Shown here: positions 1 to 7,671 of the stretch, in pieces | Layout: each line of letters begins with the position of its first letter | Position numbering within the stretch: the stretch's first letter is position 1 | Position numbers and translations under genes: made by a program | The notes under the pieces: generated by a model | What the model saw: only the letters and a program-made list of their open reading frames with translations | Database searches by the model: none | Told to the model about the DNA's origin: nothing | Origin: Cyclobacterium sp. | Lineage (GTDB): Bacteria; Bacteroidota; Bacteroidia; Cytophagales; Cyclobacteriaceae | Assembly (NCBI RefSeq): GCF_014762705.1 | Contig: NZ_JABURL010000089.1 | Location: 60,598 to 124,597, forward strand | Direction of reading: 5' to 3' | Length of the DNA: 64,000 nucleotides

Positions 1-1104
1 AAATGGTACGCACTCAATCATCCTGAAAACATTGATAGTCCGGCCCTTTTGGTATATCAGGACAGGGCACGGGAGAATATACAAAGAGCCATTGATGTGG
101 CAGGTTCTCCGGATCGCTTGAGACCACATGTGAAAACAAATAAATCCATAGAAGCCTGCCGGATGATGATGGAGGCTGGAATAAAAGCCTTCAAAGGAGC
201 TACAATAGCGGAAATTGAGATGTTAACCCTGGCAGGTGCCCGGGATATACTATTGGCCTATCAGCCAGTAGGACCAAAAATTGACAGGTTTTTAAATCTG
301 GTAAAAAGTCATCCGGATATACAATTCCATTGTTTGACAGACAATGAACAGGCAGCTAAGGCAATCGATTTAAAAGCCCGGGAAAAGGGGCTGGAAGTGT
401 CGGTTTACATTGACCTGAATGCGGGAACTAACCGAACCGGGGTAAGTCCGGGTGAAAAGGCGGAAATACTTTTTAAGGCCATTAGGCTCCTGAAAGGTTT
501 GCGCATTACAGGATTTCACCTTTATGACGGGCATTTGAGAAATCCCGTATTCGATATTCGAAAAAAGGAATGCGATGCAGGTTTTGAACCCATATCCGCC
601 ATGCGGAAGCGTTTGGAGGAAGATCATGGTCTTTCATTGGAAATCATTGCAGGGGGTACCACTACTTTTCCTATTCATGCGAAAAGAGAAAGGGTGACCT
701 GTGGTCCGGGAACCTTCATTTACTGGGACGATGGCTATGCAGCAACCCTTCCGGAACAGGAATTTTTGTTTGCGGCACTGCTAATCAGCAGAGTGGTTTC
801 TTTTCCTGCTGAAAACCTGATCTGCGTGGATCTTGGGCATAAGGCCATCGCTTCTGAAAACCCGCTGGATAAAAGGATCCGATTTATCAATGCCAATGAC
901 CTGACAGCGGTGAGCCAAAGTGAGGAGCACCTTGTTTTACAGACTTCTCCGGAGCATGATTATCAGATTGGGGATGTATTTTATGGTGTTCCTTATCACA
1001 TCTGTCCTACTGTTGCCTTGCATCAGGAAGCTGTGGTTATCCGGGATGGTGATGAAGTGGGCAGGTGGAAGACCATTTCCCGGGACCGGAAAATTTCAAT
1101 TTAA
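1..1104 (+). CDS. D-threonine aldolase/D-serine dehydratase-like PLP enzyme (5' partial)
   Basis: The reading frame is open from base 1, so the start codon lies just left of the window; the visible part is about 367 residues. It belongs to the alanine racemase-like PLP barrel group that contains metal-activated D-threonine aldolases and D-serine dehydratases. The early RPHVKTNKS segment carries the probable PLP lysine, and the C-terminal GVPYHICPTVALH segment matches the metal-binding end of the family. Family members cleave or deaminate D-beta-hydroxy amino acids; the exact substrate cannot be read from sequence. The M19 dipeptidase gene begins 28 bases downstream, so the two are probably co-transcribed for D-amino-acid or peptide catabolism (inference). 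The TTG at base 49 is not a credible start because homologous sequence continues upstream of it. Confidence 0.85.
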   Translation, partial: KWYALNHPENIDSPALLVYQDRARENIQRAIDVAGSPDRLRPHVKTNKSIEACRMMMEAGIKAFKGATIAEIEMLTLAGARDILLAYQPVGPKIDRFLNLVKSHPDIQFHCLTDNEQAAKAIDLKAREKGLEVSVYIDLNAGTNRTGVSPGEKAEILFKAIRLLKGLRITGFHLYDGHLRNPVFDIRKKECDAGFEPISAMRKRLEEDHGLSLEIIAGGTTTFPIHAKRERVTCGPGTFIYWDDGYAATLPEQEFLFAALLISRVVSFPAENLICVDLGHKAIASENPLDKRIRFINANDLTAVSQSEEHLVLQTSPEHDYQIGDVFYGVPYHICPTVALHQEAVVIRDGDEVGRWKTISRDRKISI

Positions 1105-1132
1105 TGTTTTCAATCAAGTAAAGAAACGATTC

Positions 1133-2206
1133 ATGTTTACAATAGATGCCCACCTTGACCTCAGTATGAATGCGCTGGAGTGGAACAGGGATTTGACGCT
1201 TTCGGTAAAGGAAATCAATGCCAGAGAGGAAGGATTAACAGATAAACCTGACAGGGGAAATGCCACGGTTTCATTGCCTGCTTTGAGGGAGGCAAGCATT
1301 GGGATGGTGGTGGCTACCCAAATTGCCAGGTATGTGGCTCCCGGCAATCCTTTACCAGGATGGCATAGTCCGGAGCAGGCATGGGCCCAGACGCAGGGGC
1401 AATTGGCCTGGTATGAAGCCATGCAAGAAAAGGGGGAGATGATTCAGATCAGGGATAGGGAAAGCCTGGAGGCTCACATCAGCCTTTGGCAAAATGGGGA
1501 GTCTCAGGAAAAAAGGCCCATTGGTTATATGCTATCTTTAGAAGGGGCAGATTCCATCATCAATTTGAGCTACCTGGAAAAATCCTATGAAAAAGGTTTG
1601 AGAGCCCTGGGACCTGCGCATTATGGTCCCGGGAGGTATGCCCAGGGTACAGATGCCTCCGGGCCTCTCGGGCCTAAAGGAAGGGACTTGCTAAAGGAAA
1701 TGGAACGCTTGAATATAATATTAGATGCTACCCATTTGTGTGATGAAAGTTTTTGGGAAGCCTTGGATCATTTTAACGGGCCCGTTTGGGCGAGTCACAA
1801 TAATTGCAGGGCCCTGGTTAATCATAACAGGCAATTTAGTGATGAGCAATTGAAGGAATTGATCAATAGGGGTGCGGTAATTGGAGGTGCTTTGGATGCG
1901 TGGATGATGGTACCCAATTGGATAAAAGGTGTATCCATGCCCAGAGAAATGAATTGTGATCTGGAAAAGGTAATCGACCATATGGACCATATTTGTCAAA
2001 TTGCCGGTAATGCCAGGCATATTGGCATTGGTACCGACCTGGATGGAGCCTATGGCAGGGAGCAAAGTCCCTACGATCTGGAAACCATTGCGGATATAAG
2101 CCGCATTCCGGGAATGCTGGAAAAACGGGGCTATGGCGAAGAAGATATTCGTTTGGTGATGCATGGTAACTGGCTAAGGTTCCTAAGAAAGGCCTGGTCA
2201 GTATAG
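1133..2206 (+). CDS. Membrane dipeptidase (peptidase M19, renal dipeptidase family)
   Basis: This is a 357-residue zinc dipeptidase of the M19 family, which hydrolyses dipeptides and often accepts a D-residue at the C-terminal position. The visible metal and active-site signatures are DAHLD at the N-terminus, SLEGADSI in the middle, DATHLCDESF, ASHNNCRAL and GIGTDLDGAYG near the C-terminus. The ATG at 1133 was chosen because it places the conserved HxD motif close to the N-terminus; the open frame extends back to 920, but that part overlaps the upstream gene and looks non-coding. No signal peptide is evident, so it is probably cytoplasmic. It follows the D-threonine-aldolase-like gene by 28 bases, which suggests one transcript ending at the hairpin at 2264-2314. 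Confidence 0.9.
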   Translation: MFTIDAHLDLSMNALEWNRDLTLSVKEINAREEGLTDKPDRGNATVSLPALREASIGMVVATQIARYVAPGNPLPGWHSPEQAWAQTQGQLAWYEAMQEKGEMIQIRDRESLEAHISLWQNGESQEKRPIGYMLSLEGADSIINLSYLEKSYEKGLRALGPAHYGPGRYAQGTDASGPLGPKGRDLLKEMERLNIILDATHLCDESFWEALDHFNGPVWASHNNCRALVNHNRQFSDEQLKELINRGAVIGGALDAWMMVPNWIKGVSMPREMNCDLEKVIDHMDHICQIAGNARHIGIGTDLDGAYGREQSPYDLETIADISRIPGMLEKRGYGEEDIRLVMHGNWLRFLRKAWSV

Positions 2207-2263
2207 TTTGTTAACGAAATAGAATTAAAATTAAACAAAAAGTATAAATAGAGAGAAAGTCGC

Positions 2264-2314
2264 AACAACCAAAAAACCCCTTTTAAATATCTTAAAAGGG
2301 GTTTTTTGGTTGTT
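2264..2314. terminator. Perfect 23-bp inverted repeat, bidirectional terminator
   Basis: Arms at 2264-2286 and 2292-2314 are perfectly complementary around a 5-base loop. The stem contains an A-rich/T-rich flank on each side of a CCCC/GGGG core, so it would present a U-tract on either strand. It lies 57 bases after the dipeptidase gene and ahead of the carotenoid operon. Confidence 0.85.
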
Positions 2315-2371
2315 ACCATAAAGTGTAGGGTTTTATTGTTTAATAAAAAATTAAAAAAACTACACAAAATG

Positions 2372-2403
2372 TTTGTTTTATTGTTTAACAAATATTAGCT
2401 TTG
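2372..2403 (+). promoter_or_regulatory. Bacteroidota-type promoter for the carotenoid operon
   Basis: TTTG at 2372-2375 and TAGCTTTG at 2396-2403 match the -33 TTG and -7 TAnnTTTG elements of the Bacteroidota primary sigma factor with a 20-base spacer. The -7 element lies 21 bases ahead of the ATG at 2425. The surrounding 80 bases are strongly A+T-rich. Confidence 0.55.
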
Positions 2404-2424
2404 ATTAAACAAAAAACAAAAACC

Positions 2425-2937
2425 ATGACGACACTTGAATTTAGCTACTCCTTAAATAAGTTAAGTAAAACTTTAAAGCCTTTTGCCTTGAAATTAACCA
2501 GAGACATGGATGATGCCAATGATCTTTTACAGGATACCATGGTCAAGGCTTTTACAAACAAAGACAAGTTTGCCGAAGGCACCAATCTTAAAGCATGGTT
2601 GTATACCATTATGAAAAATACTTTTATTACCAATTATCAAAGAATGGTGCGTAGGGGTACTTTTGTGGATACTTCCGATAACTTACACTTTATCAATTCG
2701 GGATCAGTGGTCATTGAAAATGATGCGTTTGGTGAATTTGCCATGAAAGACATCACAAGAGCCATAGATAATCTGGATAGCGTGTATAAAACACCATTTA
2801 TGATGCATTATAAGGGTTTCAAATATCATGAGATTGCTGAGAAATTGGATATTCCGATAGGAACGGTAAAAAACAGAATTCATATTGCACGCAAACTATT
2901 AAAAGACGAACTTCAGGTGTACATTACCAAAAATTAA
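2425..2937 (+). CDS. ECF-family RNA polymerase sigma factor
   Basis: This 170-residue protein has the two-domain layout of an extracytoplasmic-function sigma factor. Region 2 is visible around DANDLLQDTMVKAF, and region 4 with its helix-turn-helix around HEIAEKLDIPIGTVKNRIH. The ATG at 2425 is preferred over the upstream TTG at 2401 because the TTG lies inside the predicted -7 element and the extra residues are lysine-rich leader. It ends three bases before crtI begins, so it is the first gene of the carotenoid operon. ECF sigma factors commonly head carotenoid clusters in this phylum, where light or oxidative stress is a plausible signal. No anti-sigma gene is next to it, so how it is controlled is not visible here. 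Confidence 0.9.
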   Translation: MTTLEFSYSLNKLSKTLKPFALKLTRDMDDANDLLQDTMVKAFTNKDKFAEGTNLKAWLYTIMKNTFITNYQRMVRRGTFVDTSDNLHFINSGSVVIENDAFGEFAMKDITRAIDNLDSVYKTPFMMHYKGFKYHEIAEKLDIPIGTVKNRIHIARKLLKDELQVYITKN

Positions 2938-2940
2938 AAA

Positions 2941-4425
2941 ATGATACATCGCAAAGTTGTAGTTATTGGTTCGGGTTTTGCCGGATTATCTACAGCCACT
3001 CACCTGGCAGTTGAAGGCCAGGAAGTACTGTTATTGGAAAAAAACAACACCCTTGGTGGAAGGGCGAGAATGTTCGAGGCCGAGGGTTTTACTTTTGATA
3101 TGGGGCCTAGTTGGTATTGGATGCCGGATGTATTTGACAGGTATTTCAATAAATTTGGCAAAAAGACCAGCGACTATTATGACCTTATAAGGCTAGACCC
3201 CTCTTATGCCGTGATTTTTGGTAAAGACGACTTCATGGATATTCCGGCCAATCTTGATGAATTGAAAAAATTGTTTGAAGGCCTGGAGCCGGGATCTGGT
3301 AAGCGGCTGGATGATTTTTTAAATCAGGCAGCTTATAAATACCAGAAGGGAATCCATGATTTGGTGCATCGCCCCAGTCTTTCATTGATGGAATTTGCAG
3401 ATTTCTCTTTGTTAAAGGATCTTTTCAAAATGGATATTTTCCAATCCATGTCCAGGCATATCAGAAAATATTTTTCCCATGATAAAATCATCAGGTTAAT
3501 GGAGTTTCCGGTGTTGTTCCTTGGAGAAACAGCTCAAAGGATTCCGGCTTTATACAGCCTCATGAATTATGCGGACATAGCTTTAGGAACCTGGTATCCA
3601 ATGGGTGGCATGCATAAAATTATTGAAGGAATGGTGTCCTTAGCCGAGGAAAAGGGAGTTCAAATACGCACCAATGCAGAAGTAAGTCAGATTGTTGGCA
3701 GTGAGAGAGAAGCAAAGCATCTTGTATTATCCAATGGTGAGATCATTAACTTTGATTTTTTAATTGCCGGCGCAGACTACCAACATGTCGATAAAAGACT
3801 GTTGCCACCTAAATACAGTAATTACTCCGATGATTATTGGGACAAACAAACTTTGGCTCCCTCATCATTGCTTTTTTATCTGGGTATCAATAAAAAGTTG
3901 AAAAATCTTCGTCACCATAATCTCTTCTTTGATGAACCTTTGGGGCCTCACGCCGATGCCATCTACAGAAATCCCAAATGGCCGGAAAAACCTTTGTTTT
4001 ACGTTTCAGCACCCTCTCAGACAGATCCTGCAGTTGCTCCTGAAGGAATGGAAAACCTTTTTATCCTGATCCCTCTGGCACCCGGACTGGAAGATGAAGC
4101 CTCGATAAGAGAGCACTATTTTGACAAGGTAATGGACAGGTTGGAAAAACTCACTGAGCAGTCTGTCAGAGACCATATTGTCTACAAAAAATCTTATGCG
4201 CATAGCGATTTTAAGAAAGACTACCATGCATTTAAAGGGAATGCCTATGGTTTGGCCAACACCCTCATGCAGACGGCAATTTTAAAGCCCTCTTTAAAAA
4301 ATAAAAAGCTTAAAAATTTATTTTACACAGGGCAGCTGACTGTCCCTGGCCCTGGTGTACCCCCCTCCTTGATATCAGGGGAGGTAGTAGCCAATGAAGT
4401 CATGAAGTCCATAAAAAAAATCTAA
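2941..4425 (+). CDS. crtI: Phytoene desaturase
   Basis: This 494-residue FAD enzyme is of the CrtI type, which converts phytoene to lycopene by stepwise desaturation. An N-terminal Rossmann motif GSGFAG (residues 10-15) is followed by a LEKNNTLGGRA segment that binds the FAD ribose. The C-terminal TGQLTVPGPGVPPSLISGE segment is the characteristic carotenoid desaturase signature. Length is normal for the family. It begins three bases after the ECF sigma gene and is followed 25 bases later by crtB, so it sits in the core of the operon. A 4,4'-diapophytoene desaturase (CrtN) is a related alternative, but the neighbouring C40-type cyclase and ketolase favour CrtI. Confidence 0.93.
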   Translation: MIHRKVVVIGSGFAGLSTATHLAVEGQEVLLLEKNNTLGGRARMFEAEGFTFDMGPSWYWMPDVFDRYFNKFGKKTSDYYDLIRLDPSYAVIFGKDDFMDIPANLDELKKLFEGLEPGSGKRLDDFLNQAAYKYQKGIHDLVHRPSLSLMEFADFSLLKDLFKMDIFQSMSRHIRKYFSHDKIIRLMEFPVLFLGETAQRIPALYSLMNYADIALGTWYPMGGMHKIIEGMVSLAEEKGVQIRTNAEVSQIVGSEREAKHLVLSNGEIINFDFLIAGADYQHVDKRLLPPKYSNYSDDYWDKQTLAPSSLLFYLGINKKLKNLRHHNLFFDEPLGPHADAIYRNPKWPEKPLFYVSAPSQTDPAVAPEGMENLFILIPLAPGLEDEASIREHYFDKVMDRLEKLTEQSVRDHIVYKKSYAHSDFKKDYHAFKGNAYGLANTLMQTAILKPSLKNKKLKNLFYTGQLTVPGPGVPPSLISGEVVANEVMKSIKKI

Positions 4426-4450
4426 ATAATTTCCATAAATTGAGCATGTT

Positions 4451-5296
4451 ATGATTGATCAACAAAAACTTTTTGATGACACTGCGCTGGAATGTAGCAA
4501 AATAATAACCCAAAGGTATAGTACTTCCTTTACCCTGGGAATAAGGACCTTGCATCAAAAGTTTCACATGCCTATTTATGCCATTTATGGTTTTGTGCGC
4601 TATGCAGATGAAATTGTTGATACATTTCATGACAAAGACAAGCAGGGATTACTGAAAGCTTTTACCCAAGACACCTACAAAGCCATAGAAGAAGGAATAA
4701 GTTTGAATCCCGTACTCCATGCCTTTCAGCTGATCGTCAATCGATACCACATTGAACGTCCGTTGATTGCCGCATTTTTGAAAAGTATGGAGATGGATCT
4801 AGACTTTACTACGTATAACGACTCCAGGTACAAGGAGTATATTTACGGCAGCGCAGAAGTGGTGGGCTTGATGTGTCTAAAAGTTTTTTGTGAAGGAGAT
4901 GAAAAGGAATACGATAGACTAAAGCATGCAGCCTGCAAATTGGGTTCTGCTTTTCAAAAAGTTAATTTCTTAAGAGACTTGAAAAGCGATTATGAAGACA
5001 GGGGCAGGGTTTATTTTCCTGGTGTGGATTTCAGGACATTCGACCAGACCATAAAATCCGAGATCGAAGCGGATATTGAGCAGGATTTTGAAGAGGCACT
5101 GATAGGTATACGGCAATTGCCCAAAGGAGCCATGTTTGGAGTCAAAATCGCTTACCTGTATTACCGGAAGTTATTTCAGAAAATTAAAAATCTTTCACCC
5201 GAAATCATCACTCAAAAGCGCATTAGAATTCCAAATTCCAGGAAGATGATGCTTCTTGCAGGTACCTATTTGGGTTACAAAACAGGGTTAGGATAA
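4451..5296 (+). CDS. crtB: Phytoene synthase
   Basis: This 281-residue trans-isoprenyl diphosphate synthase condenses two geranylgeranyl diphosphates into phytoene. The two aspartate-rich magnesium-binding motifs are present: DEIVD at residues 53-57 and DLKSD at residues 176-180, the second within the conserved NFLRDLKSDYEDRGRVYFP block. The ATG at 4451 gives a normal N-terminus. Its stop codon is immediately followed by the start of the lycopene cyclase gene, with no spacer, which supports translational coupling. Squalene synthase is the main look-alike family, but the RGRVYFP context and operon position favour CrtB. Confidence 0.93.
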   Translation: MIDQQKLFDDTALECSKIITQRYSTSFTLGIRTLHQKFHMPIYAIYGFVRYADEIVDTFHDKDKQGLLKAFTQDTYKAIEEGISLNPVLHAFQLIVNRYHIERPLIAAFLKSMEMDLDFTTYNDSRYKEYIYGSAEVVGLMCLKVFCEGDEKEYDRLKHAACKLGSAFQKVNFLRDLKSDYEDRGRVYFPGVDFRTFDQTIKSEIEADIEQDFEEALIGIRQLPKGAMFGVKIAYLYYRKLFQKIKNLSPEIITQKRIRIPNSRKMMLLAGTYLGYKTGLG

Positions 5297-6010
5297 ATGA
5301 AAGAGGAATATTACTATTTGGGATTAATGGTTTTCACCATTTTGTATCCGCTGAGTCAATCCTTCGAACACAGAATCAAATATTATAAGAAATGGCCCGC
5401 TCTGTGGCCTGCTACCCTCTTTACCGCATTGGTTTATATTATTTGGGACCACTGGTTTACAGTGCAGGGGGTTTGGTGGTTCAATGAACGTTATATTTTA
5501 GGCGTTTATCTTTTCGATTTACCTGTTGAAGAGATTTCTTTTTTCTTTATAGTCCCATTCGCCTGTATTTTCATTTACGAAGTATTGATTTATTTCTTTC
5601 CCAAAGACTGGTTGCAACCATTGGGAAAGCCCATGGTTTACATACTCGTACCGGCACTGCTTATTCTGGGATTGATATCCTGGGATAAATTGTACACTGC
5701 CTTTAATTTTATTTTCTCATCTCTGATTCTGTTGATTCATTTTCTTATCTTTAAGGATAAGCTGCTGGGGAGATTTCTGTTTGGATATCTGATCACATTG
5801 ATTCCATTCATGCTGGTTAATGGAGTACTTACCGGATCCTGGTTGGATGAACCGATTGTAGGCTATAATAATGAAGAGAATTTAGGCATCAGGCTAGGAA
5901 CTGTCCCTATAGAGGATAGTGTTTATTTATTGGGTATGTTGCTATTGAATATCAGTATTTATGAAAAGTTACTCAATCGGAAAACATTTGATCGAAAGCC
6001 TGGTTTATAG
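5297..6010 (+). CDS. crtYcd: Fused heterodimer-type lycopene cyclase (CrtYcd)
   Basis: This 237-residue integral membrane protein fuses the CrtYc and CrtYd halves found as separate subunits in actinobacteria. Both halves carry the expected acidic PxE motif: PVEE at residues 76-79 and PIED at residues 204-207. Several hydrophobic segments span the protein. It cyclises the ends of lycopene to give beta-carotene. The start codon directly abuts the crtB stop. ispH starts three bases after its stop. Ring type (beta versus epsilon) is assigned from the family, not from residues that I can interpret. Confidence 0.88.
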   Translation: MKEEYYYLGLMVFTILYPLSQSFEHRIKYYKKWPALWPATLFTALVYIIWDHWFTVQGVWWFNERYILGVYLFDLPVEEISFFFIVPFACIFIYEVLIYFFPKDWLQPLGKPMVYILVPALLILGLISWDKLYTAFNFIFSSLILLIHFLIFKDKLLGRFLFGYLITLIPFMLVNGVLTGSWLDEPIVGYNNEENLGIRLGTVPIEDSVYLLGMLLLNISIYEKLLNRKTFDRKPGL

Positions 6011-6013
6011 TTT

Positions 6014-6859
6014 ATGTTAAATTTGGATGTACATATTGACCAACATTCCGGTTTCTGTTTTGGCGTGGTTTATGCGATAGAAATGGCTGAGGAGATTTTA
6101 GACGACGAAGGTCACTTGTATTGTCTGGGGGATATTGTGCACAATGATGAAGAGGTAAAAAGACTGACACAAAAAGGACTGATCATCATTGACCATGAAT
6201 CTCTCAAGACGCTTAATAACGAGAAAGTTCTAATCAGGGCCCATGGAGAGCCACCTTCCACCTATGAATTGGCAATAAAGAATAATCTCACACTGGTAGA
6301 TGCAAGTTGTCCGGTAGTATTAAAATTGCAGAACAGAATAAAAAATTCCTACGATAAAGAAGAAAATATTTACATCTACGGCAAACATGGGCATGCTGAA
6401 GTCATTGGTTTAATGGGGCAAACCAGTAATAAAGCGATAGTTTTCCAGGATATTAGTGAACTGGATATTCCCTCCCTCCCCAAAAACATTACGCTTTACA
6501 GCCAAACTACAAAAAGTACGGACAAGTTTTATGAGATTAATGAAATCCTTAAGGAAAACGGCATTACCGTAAATTCCAACGATACGATTTGTAGGCAAGT
6601 CTCCAACCGGGACAAGGAATTAAGGGAATTTGCCTCAAAATTTGACCATATAATTTTTGTAAGTGGTACCAAATCCTCCAATGGTAAGGTTCTTTTCAAT
6701 GTATGTAAAGAAAAAAATCCTCAAACTTACTTCGTATCCAGTCCGGAGGAAGTTTATCCGGACTGGTTTTCCGAGGGACAGAGTGTAGGTATTTGCGGAG
6801 CGACCTCCACCCCCATGTGGTTAATGGAAAGAGTACAGGACAGGTTAAGAGATTTTTGA
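6014..6859 (+). CDS. ispH: 4-hydroxy-3-methylbut-2-enyl diphosphate reductase
   Basis: This 281-residue protein is the iron-sulfur enzyme that performs the last step of the MEP pathway, producing isopentenyl and dimethylallyl diphosphate. The three cluster-ligating cysteines are visible as C15 (GFCFGV), C99 (DASCPVV) and C193 (DTICRQV). The SQTT segment at 163-166 is also typical. Its start lies three bases after the lycopene cyclase stop, and crtW follows 31 bases later. Its location inside the carotenoid operon means precursor supply and pigment synthesis are regulated together. Whether this is the only ispH of the genome cannot be told from the window. Confidence 0.93.
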   Translation: MLNLDVHIDQHSGFCFGVVYAIEMAEEILDDEGHLYCLGDIVHNDEEVKRLTQKGLIIIDHESLKTLNNEKVLIRAHGEPPSTYELAIKNNLTLVDASCPVVLKLQNRIKNSYDKEENIYIYGKHGHAEVIGLMGQTSNKAIVFQDISELDIPSLPKNITLYSQTTKSTDKFYEINEILKENGITVNSNDTICRQVSNRDKELREFASKFDHIIFVSGTKSSNGKVLFNVCKEKNPQTYFVSSPEEVYPDWFSEGQSVGICGATSTPMWLMERVQDRLRDF

Positions 6860-6890
6860 ATGATTTAAATTTCTAATTTGTTCCTTATCA

Positions 6891-7601
6891 ATGATGGATG
6901 TTTACCAAAAGCAAAGGTTAGGAAATAATATTGATCCGAAAGGATTGCTTATAGCCACAGCTATAATATTGTTATGGGTTTCTTCTCTTGTTTTTTTACT
7001 TTATCTCCCTGTTGATTTTAAAAATCCTGTAGTTTATTTAGGTGTATTACTGCAAACCCACCTGTACACGGGCTTGTTCATTACTGCTCATGATGCCATG
7101 CATGGAGTGGTTTCCACCAACAGAAAATTGAATCATGCCATTGGCTGGTTGGCTGCCATTTTGTTTTCTTACAATTTCTATTGGAGGTTATTTCCCAATC
7201 ACCACAAACACCACAGGCATGTGGCCACCGATGAAGACCCGGATTACCATGCCTCAAATCGGTTTCTTTCCTGGTATTTCAGTTTTATTTCTAATTATGT
7301 AAATATCTGGCAAATCCTCTTAATGGCAGGTACGTATAATCTGCTTAAATTATTTTTTCCCGTTTCAAATTTGGTCTTATTCTGGATGGTGCCAGCCGTA
7401 CTCTCTACCTTGCAGCTATTTTATTTTGGCACTTATCTGCCACACAAGGGAACTCACGATAACAAACACCATTCAGGCACAATGACATCAAATCATGTAT
7501 GGGCTTTTTTGTCTTGTTATTTTTTTGGTTATCACTTTGAGCACCATGAAGCGCCAAATACTCCCTGGTGGAGACTGTGGAGAACAAAAAAGAATTTATA
7601 G
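6891..7601 (+). CDS. crtW: Beta-carotene 4-ketolase, fatty-acid-desaturase-like
   Basis: This 236-residue membrane di-iron protein carries three histidine boxes: HDAMH (residues 67-71), HHKHHRH (104-110) and HFEHH (215-219). The FGTYLPHKG and CYFFGYHFEHHEAPNTPWW segments are typical of CrtW ketolases and differ from CrtZ hydroxylases. It introduces keto groups at C4 of the beta-ionone ring. ATG codons at 6891 and 6894 are both possible starts. It is the last gene of the carotenoid operon; a TonB receptor follows 70 bases later. No crtZ is seen anywhere in the window. Confidence 0.85.
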   Translation: MMDVYQKQRLGNNIDPKGLLIATAIILLWVSSLVFLLYLPVDFKNPVVYLGVLLQTHLYTGLFITAHDAMHGVVSTNRKLNHAIGWLAAILFSYNFYWRLFPNHHKHHRHVATDEDPDYHASNRFLSWYFSFISNYVNIWQILLMAGTYNLLKLFFPVSNLVLFWMVPAVLSTLQLFYFGTYLPHKGTHDNKHHSGTMTSNHVWAFLSCYFFGYHFEHHEAPNTPWWRLWRTKKNL

Positions 7602-7671
7602 CGATAAAATTACCGTTTATTGACAAACATTTTTGCTTCATTTTGATTATGCTTAATAAAAATACTATTTC

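Noticed and set aside
920..1132. Upstream in-frame extension of the dipeptidase ORF
   Set aside because: It overlaps the preceding gene, and the conserved DAHLD motif sits right after the ATG at 1133.
2401..2424. TTG start for the ECF sigma gene
   Set aside because: It overlaps the predicted -7 element, and ATG at 2425 gives the normal N-terminus.
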